From Nonomuraea guangzhouensis (GTDB lineage: Bacteria > Actinomycetota > Actinomycetes > Streptosporangiales > Streptosporangiaceae), in assembly GCF_019396345.1 (NCBI RefSeq), contig NZ_JAHKRM010000008.1:310001-374000 (forward strand): a DNA stretch of 64,000 bases, written 5' to 3'. The notes under the pieces are model-generated. The model was not told where the DNA came from. It was given only the letters and a program-made list of their open reading frames with translations, and searched no databases. Of this stretch, positions 16,898-24,601 are shown piece after piece (within the stretch, counting starts at the first letter, position 1; every line of letters starts with the position of its first letter). The position numbers and the translations under genes are program-made.

Positions 16898-18280
16898 ATG
16901 CCAGCTCATATACCTGTTCACCGTCGGGCTCTGCTCGTGCCGCTGGCCGTCGCGATCGTCGCCGGCTCCGCGTGTGTGTGGGCGGTGGCCGAGGCACCGG
17001 TTGAGGGCCGCACCCTCATGGCCTGGTGCCTCGGGACAGCCGCCGTCCTGGTGTGCGCCGCGATCACGTTCGGCCTGTACGGCCGCCAGCAGACGCAGCA
17101 GCTCCGCGACCGTCTCCAGCTGATGGACGCCGACATCGCCCAGCTCGCCGACCAGACGCTGCCCGCGCTGGTGAAGCGGCTGCGCGACGGTGCGTCGGTC
17201 GACACCGCGCTCGCCGAGGTGCACAGGCCCGCCGACCTGGCCCAGCAGCGCATCCTGTGGACACTGGCGCAGGAGGTCGGCAGGGGTGACCGCATGCGCG
17301 CGGCCGCCATGTCGGCCTGCGCCAACGCCGCCGGCCGGGTTCAGGCGCTGGCGACCAGCATGCTGGCCGATCTGCGGGAGATGGAGGACCGGCATGACGA
17401 GAAGGTCCTCGGCGACCTGCTGAGGCTGGACCACAGCACCGCGCAGGCGGGCCGGCTGGCCGACAGCATCGCGGTGCTGACCGGCGCGCGTTCCGGCCGG
17501 CGCTGGACCAAGCCGATCGTGATGGAGAGCATCATGCGCGGCGCGGTCGGCCGGATCAGCGCCTACCAGCGGGTCCGGGTGCACTCGGCCAGCACCGTCG
17601 CGATCGCCGGGCACGCCGCCGAAGGCGTCATGCACGCCCTCGCGGAGCTGATGGACAACGCCACCAGCTTCTCGCCTCCCTCCGAGGAGGTGCACGTGTA
17701 CGTGGAAGAGGTGAGCACGGGCGTCGTGATCACCATCGAGGACTGCGGTCTCGTCATGAGCGCCGCCGCGCTGAGCCGCGCCCGGCAGGCCGTCTCGTCC
17801 GAGCCGCTGGACCTGACGACGCTGTCCGGTACGCGCCTGGGGCTGGCCGTGGTGGGCTGCCTGGCCCGCAAGCACGACCTGACCGTCTCCTTCAGGCCGT
17901 CCTCACGCGGAGGCACCGGAGTGGTGGTCATGATCCCGCAGAAGCTGGTCACCCAGCCGCCGCCACCCCCCGCGCCGGACCCGCCTCGTCCGCCGAGCGT
18001 TCCGGCCGCCCGCCGTCCCGTCTCGGCGGTCGCCCCGGCGTCCGCCGAGCCCGGCGCGGACGGCGATCTGCCCAGGCGCCGGCGCGGCCAGACGCTCGCG
18101 GCGGCGACGTCCACGGCGCCCACGCCCGAACCCGCGCCTCCGGCGAGGACGCGGCCCAGGCCGTCCCTCTCCGACGCCGGAGCGAGATTCAGCGCTTTCC
18201 GCCAGGCCAGCCGGGGGACCGGTGGCGGCGCAACACCTGCCGACACACCTGCTGTCAGCGCAGAGGACGACACCCTGTGA
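16898..18280 (+). CDS. cvnA: Conservon histidine-kinase-like sensor (CvnA)
   Basis: The 460-aa protein has two N-terminal membrane helices (about 8-28 and 40-60), a helical region, and a GHKL ATPase domain with ELMDNATSFSPP as the N-box (about 250) and GTRLGLAVVGCLARKH as the G2 region. A phosphoacceptor H-box is not obvious, as in conservon sensors. The C-terminal ~110 residues are Pro/Ala/Arg-rich. GAGGAA sits 7 nt before ATG 16898. It overlaps the next gene by GTGA. In Streptomyces, CvnA-D form a membrane-associated complex likened to eukaryotic G-protein-coupled systems and affect development and antibiotic production. Confidence 0.92.
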   Translation: MPAHIPVHRRALLVPLAVAIVAGSACVWAVAEAPVEGRTLMAWCLGTAAVLVCAAITFGLYGRQQTQQLRDRLQLMDADIAQLADQTLPALVKRLRDGASVDTALAEVHRPADLAQQRILWTLAQEVGRGDRMRAAAMSACANAAGRVQALATSMLADLREMEDRHDEKVLGDLLRLDHSTAQAGRLADSIAVLTGARSGRRWTKPIVMESIMRGAVGRISAYQRVRVHSASTVAIAGHAAEGVMHALAELMDNATSFSPPSEEVHVYVEEVSTGVVITIEDCGLVMSAAALSRARQAVSSEPLDLTTLSGTRLGLAVVGCLARKHDLTVSFRPSSRGGTGVVVMIPQKLVTQPPPPPAPDPPRPPSVPAARRPVSAVAPASAEPGADGDLPRRRRGQTLAAATSTAPTPEPAPPARTRPRPSLSDAGARFSAFRQASRGTGGGATPADTPAVSAEDDTL

Positions 18281-18771
18281 CCGACCAACAGATTGGAGGG
18301 AGGGCTGTCCTTCCGGCGCCGATGCCGGATGACCGTCCCAGAATCTCGATGATGAGAACCACTGATCGCGACCTCGCCTGGCTGCTGGAGAACCTCCTGG
18401 AGAGGACGCCGCAGACCCGGCACGCCCTGGTGCTGTCGAAGGACGGCCTCAAGCTCTCCCACACCCACGCGCTTTCGGTGGACCGGGCCGATCAACTGGC
18501 CGCCATCGCCTCGGGCATCCAGAGCCTCGCCCACGGCGCGTCCATGGAGTTCGGCGACGGTTCCGGCGGGCTGCGGCAGTCGATGACGGAGTTCCACGGC
18601 GGGCTGCTGTTCATCGTGGAAGCGGGAGAGGGCGCCCATCTCGCCGTCGTGGCGACCGATGACGCCGATCCCGGCATCATCGGTCACAACATGAACGAAC
18701 TGGTGGAGCAGATCGGGGAATACCTGACCGCCCCGCCGCGCGAACCTCACCAGAGCAGCCGGGCCCTATGA
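18277..18771 (+). CDS. cvnB: Conservon roadblock/LC7 protein (CvnB)
   Basis: This is a 164-aa roadblock/LC7 protein: DLAWLLENLLERTPQTRHALVLSKDGL begins the domain near residue 31, and DQLAAIASGIQSLAHGAS and LLFIVEAGEGAHLAVVA complete it. Roadblock proteins regulate small GTPases, here presumably CvnD. The GTG start overlaps the CvnA stop. An ATG at 18352 (MRTTDRDLAW) fits the usual domain start and is a possible alternative. Its stop overlaps the cvnC start by ATGA. Confidence 0.92.
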   Translation: MTDQQIGGRAVLPAPMPDDRPRISMMRTTDRDLAWLLENLLERTPQTRHALVLSKDGLKLSHTHALSVDRADQLAAIASGIQSLAHGASMEFGDGSGGLRQSMTEFHGGLLFIVEAGEGAHLAVVATDDADPGIIGHNMNELVEQIGEYLTAPPREPHQSSRAL

Positions 18772-19127
18772 TCTCTCGGCGAGTGGCGAGCGAGAACCCG
18801 GACCGGCTGTACACGGTCACCGGGGGGCGCAGCCACGCGGACGAGAGTGCCATGGACATGGTCACCCTGATCGTGAGCGAATGCGATCCGACCCCGGGCA
18901 TGCAGTCCGAGCACGTCAAGATCCTCCAGATGTGCCGCCAGCCGATGGCGGTCGTCGAGGTCTCCTCGGAGCTGAAGCTGCCGATCAGCGTCGTACGGAT
19001 CCTGCTGTGCGACCTGCTCGACACCGGGCGCGTCACCGCCCGCCATCCGCCCAAGGCTCCCGCCAAGGCGCAACTGCCCGATCCCCACATCCTGGAGCAG
19101 GTGCTTGTTGGACTTCAGAACCTCTGA
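18768..19127 (+). CDS. cvnC: Conservon DUF742 protein (CvnC)
   Basis: This is a 119-aa DUF742 protein with the family pattern RLYTVTGGR near the N-terminus, then a winged-helix-like middle (ILQMCRQPMAVVEVSSELKLPISVVRILLCDLLDTGRV) and a short C-terminal LEQVLVGLQNL. It is always part of conservons; the HTH-like fold suggests an adaptor or DNA/protein contact. It overlaps both neighbours: ATGA with cvnB, and 20 bp with the preferred cvnD start. Confidence 0.92.
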   Translation: MISRRVASENPDRLYTVTGGRSHADESAMDMVTLIVSECDPTPGMQSEHVKILQMCRQPMAVVEVSSELKLPISVVRILLCDLLDTGRVTARHPPKAPAKAQLPDPHILEQVLVGLQNL

Positions 19128-19716
19128 CCCACCCCTCCGCACCCCGCTGCGGAACACGATGACCACCGGGCTCAAGATCGTGGTCGTCGGCGGGTTCGGC
19201 GTGGGCAAGACGACCATGGTCCGCTCGGTCAGCGAGATCCGGCCGCTGAGCACCGAAGAGACGATGACCCAGGCAGGCATGGGGATCGACGACGCGAGCG
19301 GCGTACAGACCAAGTCCACCACCACGGTGGCCTTCGACTTCGGCCGCATCAGCCTGAACGAGCAGATGGTGCTCTATCTGTTCGGGGCCCCGGGGCAGGA
19401 ACGGTTCTGGTTCCTGTGGGACCGGCTGTTCTCGGGGACGCTGGGGGCGGTGGTCCTGGTGGACGTCCGCCGCCTGGCCGACTCCTGGTACGCCATCGAC
19501 CGGCTCGAACACCACGGAATGCCGTTCATCGTCGCGCGCAACAACTTCGACGAGCCGACGCATCCCCTGGAGAAGATCCGGGAGGCACTGGACCTCTCCG
19601 ACGACGTTCCGCTGATCGACTGCGACGCCCGCCAGCGTGACTCCAGCAAGGCCGTGCTGATCGCCCTCGTGAACCACCTCCATACGCTGTCCTCCGCCCA
19701 GGGGGTTACCCGATGA
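19108..19716 (+). CDS. cvnD: Conservon Ras-like GTP-binding protein (CvnD)
   Basis: This is a ~202-aa small GTPase-like protein. The P-loop is GGFGVGKTT (about 28-36), a Thr-rich switch follows (STTTVAFDFG), and G3 is LFGAPGQERFWF. The usual NKxD motif is replaced by ARNNFD, as is common in this family. TTG 19108 gives MDFRTSDPP, matching the usual N-terminus of CvnD proteins; TTG 19105 and ATG 19159 are alternatives. Its stop overlaps the P450 start by ATGA, completing an unbroken five-gene chain. Confidence 0.9.
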   Translation: MDFRTSDPPLRTPLRNTMTTGLKIVVVGGFGVGKTTMVRSVSEIRPLSTEETMTQAGMGIDDASGVQTKSTTTVAFDFGRISLNEQMVLYLFGAPGQERFWFLWDRLFSGTLGAVVLVDVRRLADSWYAIDRLEHHGMPFIVARNNFDEPTHPLEKIREALDLSDDVPLIDCDARQRDSSKAVLIALVNHLHTLSSAQGVTR

Positions 19717-20933
19717 CCTTCGTCCCCGAGCCCGTGAGGATGTACGGGCCCCGGTTCCAGGACGATCCGGCGCAGCTGTACCGGGACATGAGGAAGGAGT
19801 TCGGGCCGGTCGTCCCGGTCCTGCTCGAAGGCGACATCTTCGCCTGGCTGGTGATCGGCTACCGCGAGCTCCGCTACGTCCTCGGCAATCCGCAGCTCTT
19901 CGCCCGCGACTCCCGCCGGTGGAATGCCTGGGACCGCATCCCGCCGGACTGGCCGCTGATGGCGTTCGTCGGCTACCAGCCGTCCATTCTGTTCACCGAG
20001 GGCGCCGAGCATCAGCGGCGGGCCGGCGCCATCAGTGACGCCCTCGCCGCGGTCGACCAGTTCGAGCTGAGATCCCGCACCGAGCGGGCCGCCGACAGCC
20101 TGATCGACGCGTTCACCGGCCACGGCCGGGCCGACCTGATCGCCCAGTACGCCCAGCCGATGCCGCTGCTGTCCATCTCCACGCTGTTCGGCCTGCCCGA
20201 CGCGGAGACGCCACAGCTGGTGGCGGACGTGACCGAATTGCTGAACACCGGTCCGAACGTCATGGAGGCGCATCAGCGAATCCAGGCCACGATGCAGCGG
20301 CTGCTCGACACCAAGCGCGAGCGCCCCGGTCCGGACCTGCCCTCCCGCCTGCTCGCCCATCCCGCGGGGCTCACCGACGAAGAGCTCATCCAGGACATGG
20401 TCATATTGTTGAGCGGGGGTCAGGAGCCGACGGCCAACTGGATCGCCAACACCCTGCGGTTGATGCTGACCGACGAACGGTTCGCCGTGACCCTGTCGGG
20501 CGGTCGCCGCAGTGCCGGTCAGGCGCTGAACGAGGTCATGTGGGAGGAGTCGCCCGCCCAGAACAGCCTGGGCCGCTGGGCGGTTCATGACACCCAGCTC
20601 GGCGGGCAGCGCATCCGGGCCGGCGACGCGCTCGTCATCGGCCTCGCCGCCGCGAACGCCGATCCGCAGGTACGGCCGGACTCCTACAACGGCTCCGCCG
20701 GCAACCACGCGCACATGTCGTTCGGCCACGGCGAGCACGGCTGCCCGCACCCGGCGCCGGAGCTCGCCGAGGTCATCGCCTACACGGCCGTCGAGGTGCT
20801 CCTGGACCGGCTCCCGGACCTGGGGCTGGCGGTGCCCGCCCACGATCTGGTCTGGCGGACGTCCTTCCGGCTGCGCGCCCTGTCGTCCCTGCCGGTCGAG
20901 TTCTCGCCCGGCTACGCCAGGGGCGTCGGCTAG
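19713..20933 (+). CDS. cvnE: Conservon cytochrome P450 lacking ExxR (CYP157-like, CvnE)
   Basis: This is a 406-aa P450 with the haem-binding loop FGHGEHGCPHPAPELAE; the ligand is Cys344. The I-helix reads LLSGGQEPTANW, with Glu-Pro-Thr in place of the usual (E/D)T pair. The K-helix, normally ExxR, reads E274-V-M-W277, so the Arg is missing. Loss of ExxR is documented for the conservon-associated CYP157 family of Streptomyces, so this assignment is strong. The natural substrate is unknown. It could work with the conservon or, speculatively, oxidise Trp residues of the nearby peptide. It ends 5 bp before a large bidirectional terminator. Confidence 0.9.
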   Translation: MTFVPEPVRMYGPRFQDDPAQLYRDMRKEFGPVVPVLLEGDIFAWLVIGYRELRYVLGNPQLFARDSRRWNAWDRIPPDWPLMAFVGYQPSILFTEGAEHQRRAGAISDALAAVDQFELRSRTERAADSLIDAFTGHGRADLIAQYAQPMPLLSISTLFGLPDAETPQLVADVTELLNTGPNVMEAHQRIQATMQRLLDTKRERPGPDLPSRLLAHPAGLTDEELIQDMVILLSGGQEPTANWIANTLRLMLTDERFAVTLSGGRRSAGQALNEVMWEESPAQNSLGRWAVHDTQLGGQRIRAGDALVIGLAAANADPQVRPDSYNGSAGNHAHMSFGHGEHGCPHPAPELAEVIAYTAVEVLLDRLPDLGLAVPAHDLVWRTSFRLRALSSLPVEFSPGYARGVG

Positions 20934-20938
20934 AACGG

Positions 20939-20979
20939 CCGGTTGTGTGTCCCCGATGTCTCAGGGGACACACAACCGG
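20939..20979. terminator. Bidirectional terminator, perfect 16-bp stem
   Basis: CCGGTTGTGTGTCCCC (20939-20954) and its exact complement (20964-20979) enclose a 9-nt loop. It lies between the convergent conservon and peptidase genes and can serve both. Confidence 0.88.
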
Positions 20980-20990
20980 TCAGCTCGACC

Positions 20991-22652
20991 TCAGTGGACC
21001 GGGCGGCCCGTGATGGACAACGGGGAGTCCTGCGTGGACAGCGTCGTCGCGGGCGGTTCCGTCGGGAACTGGGTGGGACAGTGCGTTCCCGCCGCGGGCA
21101 TCGTGCGGTTGATCAGATACTTCTCGATGTAGTCGCGCGCACAGGTGCTGTTGCGGAACTGGCCGTGGCCGACGCCGTCGTACTCCAGGACGACCGAGCG
21201 CGGGATCTGCCGGGCGGCGGCGTAGTTCCAGGCCGCGGGGGTGGCCACGTCGTCCTTCGCCTTGATGACCAGGGTCGGCGGGGTGCCGCTGATCTTGAGG
21301 CGGTGCTGCGGGTTGGACGTCTTGCCCTGCCAGTTGAGGCAGGTCAGGACGTCGCTCCAGAACGGCGACAACTCGGTGTGCGGGGCGACGGCCTTGAGGC
21401 GACGCTTGTAGCGGTCGAGCTCGGCGAAGCTCTTGACGTTCCACTTCCAGTCGGAGCACCAGATGGCCGGGTAGGCGTAGTTGACGCCATCGGCGGCCGA
21501 CGCAGAAGCCGAGGCGGCGGCCCTGGCCGTCGTCTTCGACTCCGCCGATGCCGATGCCGATGCCGATGCCGATGCCGATGCCGATGCCGACGCCGACGCG
21601 GACGGCGAGGTCGTCGGCTGGTCGGCGGCCTTCTTGGCCGCCTGGCCGGCCACCAGCGCCTTCAGCCGCTCGGCCAGCGGGAAGAAGCCCGCCGACGGCT
21701 TGTACATCGGCTCGAACACCTCGATCCGGACGTTCTCGTCCGACAGCGGCTCGCCGGTCTCCGGGTCCTTCAGGGTGCCCGCCCTGGCCTTGGCCAGCAG
21801 GTCGTCCAGGAGCGCGGGGACGTCCTGGCCGTGCAGCGCGCAGGCGGCGGTCTCGCCGCACCACTTCGCGAACGCCAGGAACGAGCCCTCGAGGTCGTCG
21901 GTGGCCGTCGCCATGTACTGGTAGGCCGAGGTGATGCTGTGGTCCATGTTGGAGTCGATGGCCATCGCGCGCAGGTTCTTCGGGAACAGCTCGGCGTACT
22001 GCTGGCCGACCTGCGTGCCGTACGAGATCGCGAAGAAGCTGATCTGGCGCTCGCCGAGCGCCGCCCGGATCGAGTCCACGTCACGCGCCACGCTGGTGGT
22101 GTCGACGTGGTCGAACAGCGGGCCGGTGCGCTCGCGGCAGTCCTTCGACAGCTTGGCGTTGAAGGCCAGCCAGTTCTGGTACTCCGCCTCGTTGGCCGGG
22201 TAGGTCGCCGGCGTCTCGTCGACCACGTCCTCGCCGCACAGGATGGGCGTGCTGCGGCCGACGCCGCGGGGGTCCACGCTGACGATGTCGAAGTACTGGC
22301 GCAGCGGGCTGTCGTCCGGGATGCCACGGCCCATGATGTACGAGTTGAGGCCGGAACCACCGGGACCACCCGGGTGCACGAACAGCACGCCCTGCCGCTT
22401 GGCCGGGTCGAGCGCCTTCAACCGGCCGATGGCCAGGTCGATCGTCGGGCCGCCGGGCTTCGCGTAGTCCAGCGGCACCTTGATGGTGGCGCACTCACCC
22501 TTGTACGTGGTGCCGCATTCCGCCCAGCCGATCGCCTTGGGCGCCGCCGCCAGCCGCTCGGCCGGAGCGGCGGTCTGGGCTGACGCCACCCCGGCGAGCT
22601 GGGACACGAGTGCGGCACCGGCCAGTGCCGCGGTGAACAACCGTAACCTCAC
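20991..22652 (-). CDS. Secreted alpha/beta-hydrolase peptidase (tripeptidyl aminopeptidase/SlpD-like)
   Basis: This 553-aa protein has a signal peptide (RLRLFTAALAGAALVSQLAGVASA). The hydrolase core has HPGGPGGSG (oxyanion loop, about 93-101), DPRGVGRS, and the nucleophile Ser210 in AISYGTQVG. The C-terminal TAP-like domain supplies the Asp (KDDVATP) and His (GVGHGQF). Between the halves lies an inserted Ser-Ala repeat (about 349-371) encoded by a hexanucleotide array, plus a second short SASASA. Streptomyces relatives release tripeptides from secreted proteins. GTG 22652 is chosen because GGAAGGA lies 6 nt upstream; the reading frame stays open far upstream without any sign of use. Confidence 0.87.
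   Translation of the reverse strand: MRLRLFTAALAGAALVSQLAGVASAQTAAPAERLAAAPKAIGWAECGTTYKGECATIKVPLDYAKPGGPTIDLAIGRLKALDPAKRQGVLFVHPGGPGGSGLNSYIMGRGIPDDSPLRQYFDIVSVDPRGVGRSTPILCGEDVVDETPATYPANEAEYQNWLAFNAKLSKDCRERTGPLFDHVDTTSVARDVDSIRAALGERQISFFAISYGTQVGQQYAELFPKNLRAMAIDSNMDHSITSAYQYMATATDDLEGSFLAFAKWCGETAACALHGQDVPALLDDLLAKARAGTLKDPETGEPLSDENVRIEVFEPMYKPSAGFFPLAERLKALVAGQAAKKAADQPTTSPSASASASASASASASASASAESKTTARAAASASASAADGVNYAYPAIWCSDWKWNVKSFAELDRYKRRLKAVAPHTELSPFWSDVLTCLNWQGKTSNPQHRLKISGTPPTLVIKAKDDVATPAAWNYAAARQIPRSVVLEYDGVGHGQFRNSTCARDYIEKYLINRTMPAAGTHCPTQFPTEPPATTLSTQDSPLSITGRPVH
21544..21603. repeat. Hexanucleotide (GCCGAT) tandem array in the peptidase gene
   Basis: Seven perfect GCCGAT units (21544-21585) are followed by two GCCGAC units and one GCGGAC (to 21603). 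On the coding minus strand it gives alternating Ser and Ala. The six-base unit keeps the frame whatever the copy number. Confidence 0.9.
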
Positions 22653-22695
22653 TATCGGTCCTTCCTGATGCATCCATGGGTTCCCATCGATCATC

Positions 22696-22709
22696 CTGTC
22701 GGCCGACAG
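22696..22709. promoter_or_regulatory. 14-bp perfect palindrome upstream of the peptidase
   Basis: CTGTCGGCCGACAG is fully self-complementary and lies 44-57 bp upstream of the peptidase GTG, in promoter range. It looks like an operator for a dimeric repressor; the regulator is unknown. Confidence 0.45.
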
Positions 22710-22759
22710 CGCGGTTTGCGTGGTTTTACTGAGGTTGTTGGTGAAAAGCCGGAGCCGGA

Positions 22760-23185
22760 CTAGACGTAATAGCCCTCGACCGGCACCCGCGCCTCGTCGT
22801 ACAACGCCGGTCCGTCCAGCTGTGCCCCGGGGCTCCCGGCGGGCGGCTTGAGCCCGCCGAGCTGCTCGCCGGACAGCGCGAACACCACCCGCCCGAGCCC
22901 CGACCGCTCGATGGCGCCCGAGCACATGCCGCAGGGCTGGCAGCTGGTGTACATGACGGTGGTGGCCGCGGCCTCGGGGGTGAGCTCGCGGGCCGCCCAG
23001 CGGGCCAGCTTCAGCTCGGGGTGCGCGGTGATGTCGGCGTCGCTGATGGAGGTGTTGGTGTCCTCGGCGAGCACGTCGCCGTCCGCCCCCACCAGGAGCG
23101 ACCCGAACGGCGGGTTGCCCGTCGCCCGCGCCTTGGCGGCCAGCCCGATGGCCCTGCGCAGGAACTGCTCGTCGTCGTGCGTCAT
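22760..23185 (-). CDS. Nucleoside/guanine deaminase-like zinc enzyme
   Basis: This is a 141-aa cytidine-deaminase-fold protein. AHPELK gives the zinc His and catalytic Glu (HPE), and TSCQPCGMCSGAI gives the two zinc Cys (PCxxC). NPPFGSLLVGADGDVLAEDTN is the substrate-side signature seen in tRNA-adenosine and guanine deaminases; the short length and free-standing context favour a small-molecule deaminase. It starts 12 bp after the LLM oxidoreductase stop, so the two are probably one transcript. Confidence 0.87.
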   Translation of the reverse strand: MTHDDEQFLRRAIGLAAKARATGNPPFGSLLVGADGDVLAEDTNTSISDADITAHPELKLARWAARELTPEAAATTVMYTSCQPCGMCSGAIERSGLGRVVFALSGEQLGGLKPPAGSPGAQLDGPALYDEARVPVEGYYV

Positions 23186-23197
23186 GATCGCTCCGTT

Positions 23198-24052
23198 CTA
23201 TGGGTGATTGGCGTGCAGGTCCCAGGAGGCGGCCACGGCCGCGAGGGCGTGCCAGGCCACCTCCGGGTGACAGGTCTCCTGCGGGTCGCCGCCGAAAGGA
23301 TCGAGGACGACGGTGTCCGCGCCGAGGAGGCGTAGCTGGTCGAGGTCGTCCACGACTTGCTCGATCGTCCCCGCGCCGGCGAGCCGGTCGGGATCGGTGA
23401 TCGGGGCCGTCGTGAGCCGGAGGACGATGCGCGGCATCACCGCGGGCACCGGGCGTCCGTGCTCGCCGGCCAGGGCTTCGAGGCGGCCGACGGCCTCGCG
23501 CAGCCAGGGCAGGGTGTTCCGGAGCGGGTGCCACGGCTCGCCGAGGCGCACCGCCCGGCGCAGGCCGGCGTCGCTGTTGCCGCCGATCCAGATCGGCACC
23601 GGCCCGCCTCGGTAGTCCTCGCCGTCCGCCCAGGCGGCGCGCAGCGCGTGGAGGTACTCGTCGGTCAGCGCCCCGCGCCGCTGGAACGGCACGCCGAGCG
23701 CCTCGAACTCCTGCCGCGCCCACCCCACGCCCACACCCAGGACCAGCCGCCCTCCGCTGAGGTCGTTGAGGTTGGCGGCCATCCGGGCGACGAGCTGCGG
23801 ATGCCGGTACGGCATGATCAGCACCGTGGTCCCGAGCCTGATCCGTTCGGTGATGCCCGCCAGCCAGGCCAGCGTGGTGAAGGGCTCGTAGAACGGCGCC
23901 GGATACTGCTTGGCGACGTCGGGTGTCACCACCACATGGTCGGAGATCATCAACAGGTCGAAGCCGAGGCCCTCCACCGTCCGCGCCCAGTCGCGCAGCA
24001 CGTCGGGGTTGGTGCCTGGACCGAAGTTCGGGACATTAACGCCTATACGCAC
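23198..24052 (-). CDS. LLM-class (F420/FMN) oxidoreductase
   Basis: This 284-aa luciferase-like monooxygenase-family protein has the N-terminal VNVPNFGPGTNPD, then ISDHVVV, LGTTVLIMPYRHP and LSGGRLVLGVGVGWARQEFEALG, the hallmark of the actinobacterial F420-dependent branch. PIWIGGNSDAGLRRAVRLGEPWHP follows. Such enzymes oxidise or reduce diverse metabolites using F420. It is divergent from an Lrp-type regulator 93 bp away, a common regulator-target arrangement. Confidence 0.88.
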   Translation of the reverse strand: MRIGVNVPNFGPGTNPDVLRDWARTVEGLGFDLLMISDHVVVTPDVAKQYPAPFYEPFTTLAWLAGITERIRLGTTVLIMPYRHPQLVARMAANLNDLSGGRLVLGVGVGWARQEFEALGVPFQRRGALTDEYLHALRAAWADGEDYRGGPVPIWIGGNSDAGLRRAVRLGEPWHPLRNTLPWLREAVGRLEALAGEHGRPVPAVMPRIVLRLTTAPITDPDRLAGAGTIEQVVDDLDQLRLLGADTVVLDPFGGDPQETCHPEVAWHALAAVAASWDLHANHP

Positions 24053-24145
24053 CCGTGCAGGCTAGCCAATCTTCCGTTGCGTCAGGAAGGGAGTCCTCCC
24101 GGCGTACGGCACGATTGGCCGGGGAATTGCCGGTATTTTGGGGGG

Positions 24146-24601
24146 ATGGCCGAAAGCCTTGACATGACCGATTGGTCGATCATCGCCGAGCTCCAGAGAG
24201 ACGGGCGCATCGCCCTCACCGAGCTGGGGCGACGGGTCAATCTCAGTCCGTCCGCGACGACCGAGCGGGTGAAGCGGCTGGAGACGGCCGGTGTCATCAC
24301 CGGCTATCGAGCCGAGGTGGATCTGGAGAAGGTCGGGTTCGCCGTGCTCGCCGTGGTGCGGCTCAAATACCCCGGCAACCGGCACGAGCCGCTGCACCGG
24401 CTGCTCGGCGAGCGCTCCGAGATCCTCGAATGCCTGCGTACGACGGGCGACGACTGCTACCTGCTGAAGGTGGCCGCGACCTCCATGTCCCACCTCGAAC
24501 AGGTCGTCGACGACCTCGCCCAGTTCGGCAGCACCACCACCAACCTGGTCTACAGCCGCACCCTGCCCTACCGGGGACCTCAGGCGCGCCCTGTCCTCTG
24601 A
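24146..24601 (+). CDS. Lrp/AsnC-family transcriptional regulator
   Basis: This 151-aa protein has an N-terminal AsnC-type HTH (DWSIIAELQRDGRIALTELGRRVNLSPSATTERVKRLETAGVITGYRAEVD) and a C-terminal RAM ligand domain (LECLRTTGDDCYLLKVAATSMSHLEQVVDDLAQFG). ATG 24146 directly follows six Gs; ATG 24164 is an alternative. The divergent LLM gene is the likely target. GCCAATC (24065-24071) and GATTGGC (24113-24119) form a widely spaced inverted repeat between them that could be its binding site. Its last 22 bp overlap the convergent DUF418 gene. Confidence 0.9.
   Translation: MAESLDMTDWSIIAELQRDGRIALTELGRRVNLSPSATTERVKRLETAGVITGYRAEVDLEKVGFAVLAVVRLKYPGNRHEPLHRLLGERSEILECLRTTGDDCYLLKVAATSMSHLEQVVDDLAQFGSTTTNLVYSRTLPYRGPQARPVL

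Noticed and set aside
21544..21603. CRISPR-like array
   Set aside because: Direct hexamer repeats without spacers inside a coding frame; a microsatellite.
22653..23723. Upstream extension of the peptidase frame to 23723
   Set aside because: It runs through the deaminase gene in another frame; the signal peptide and ribosome site place the start at 22652.
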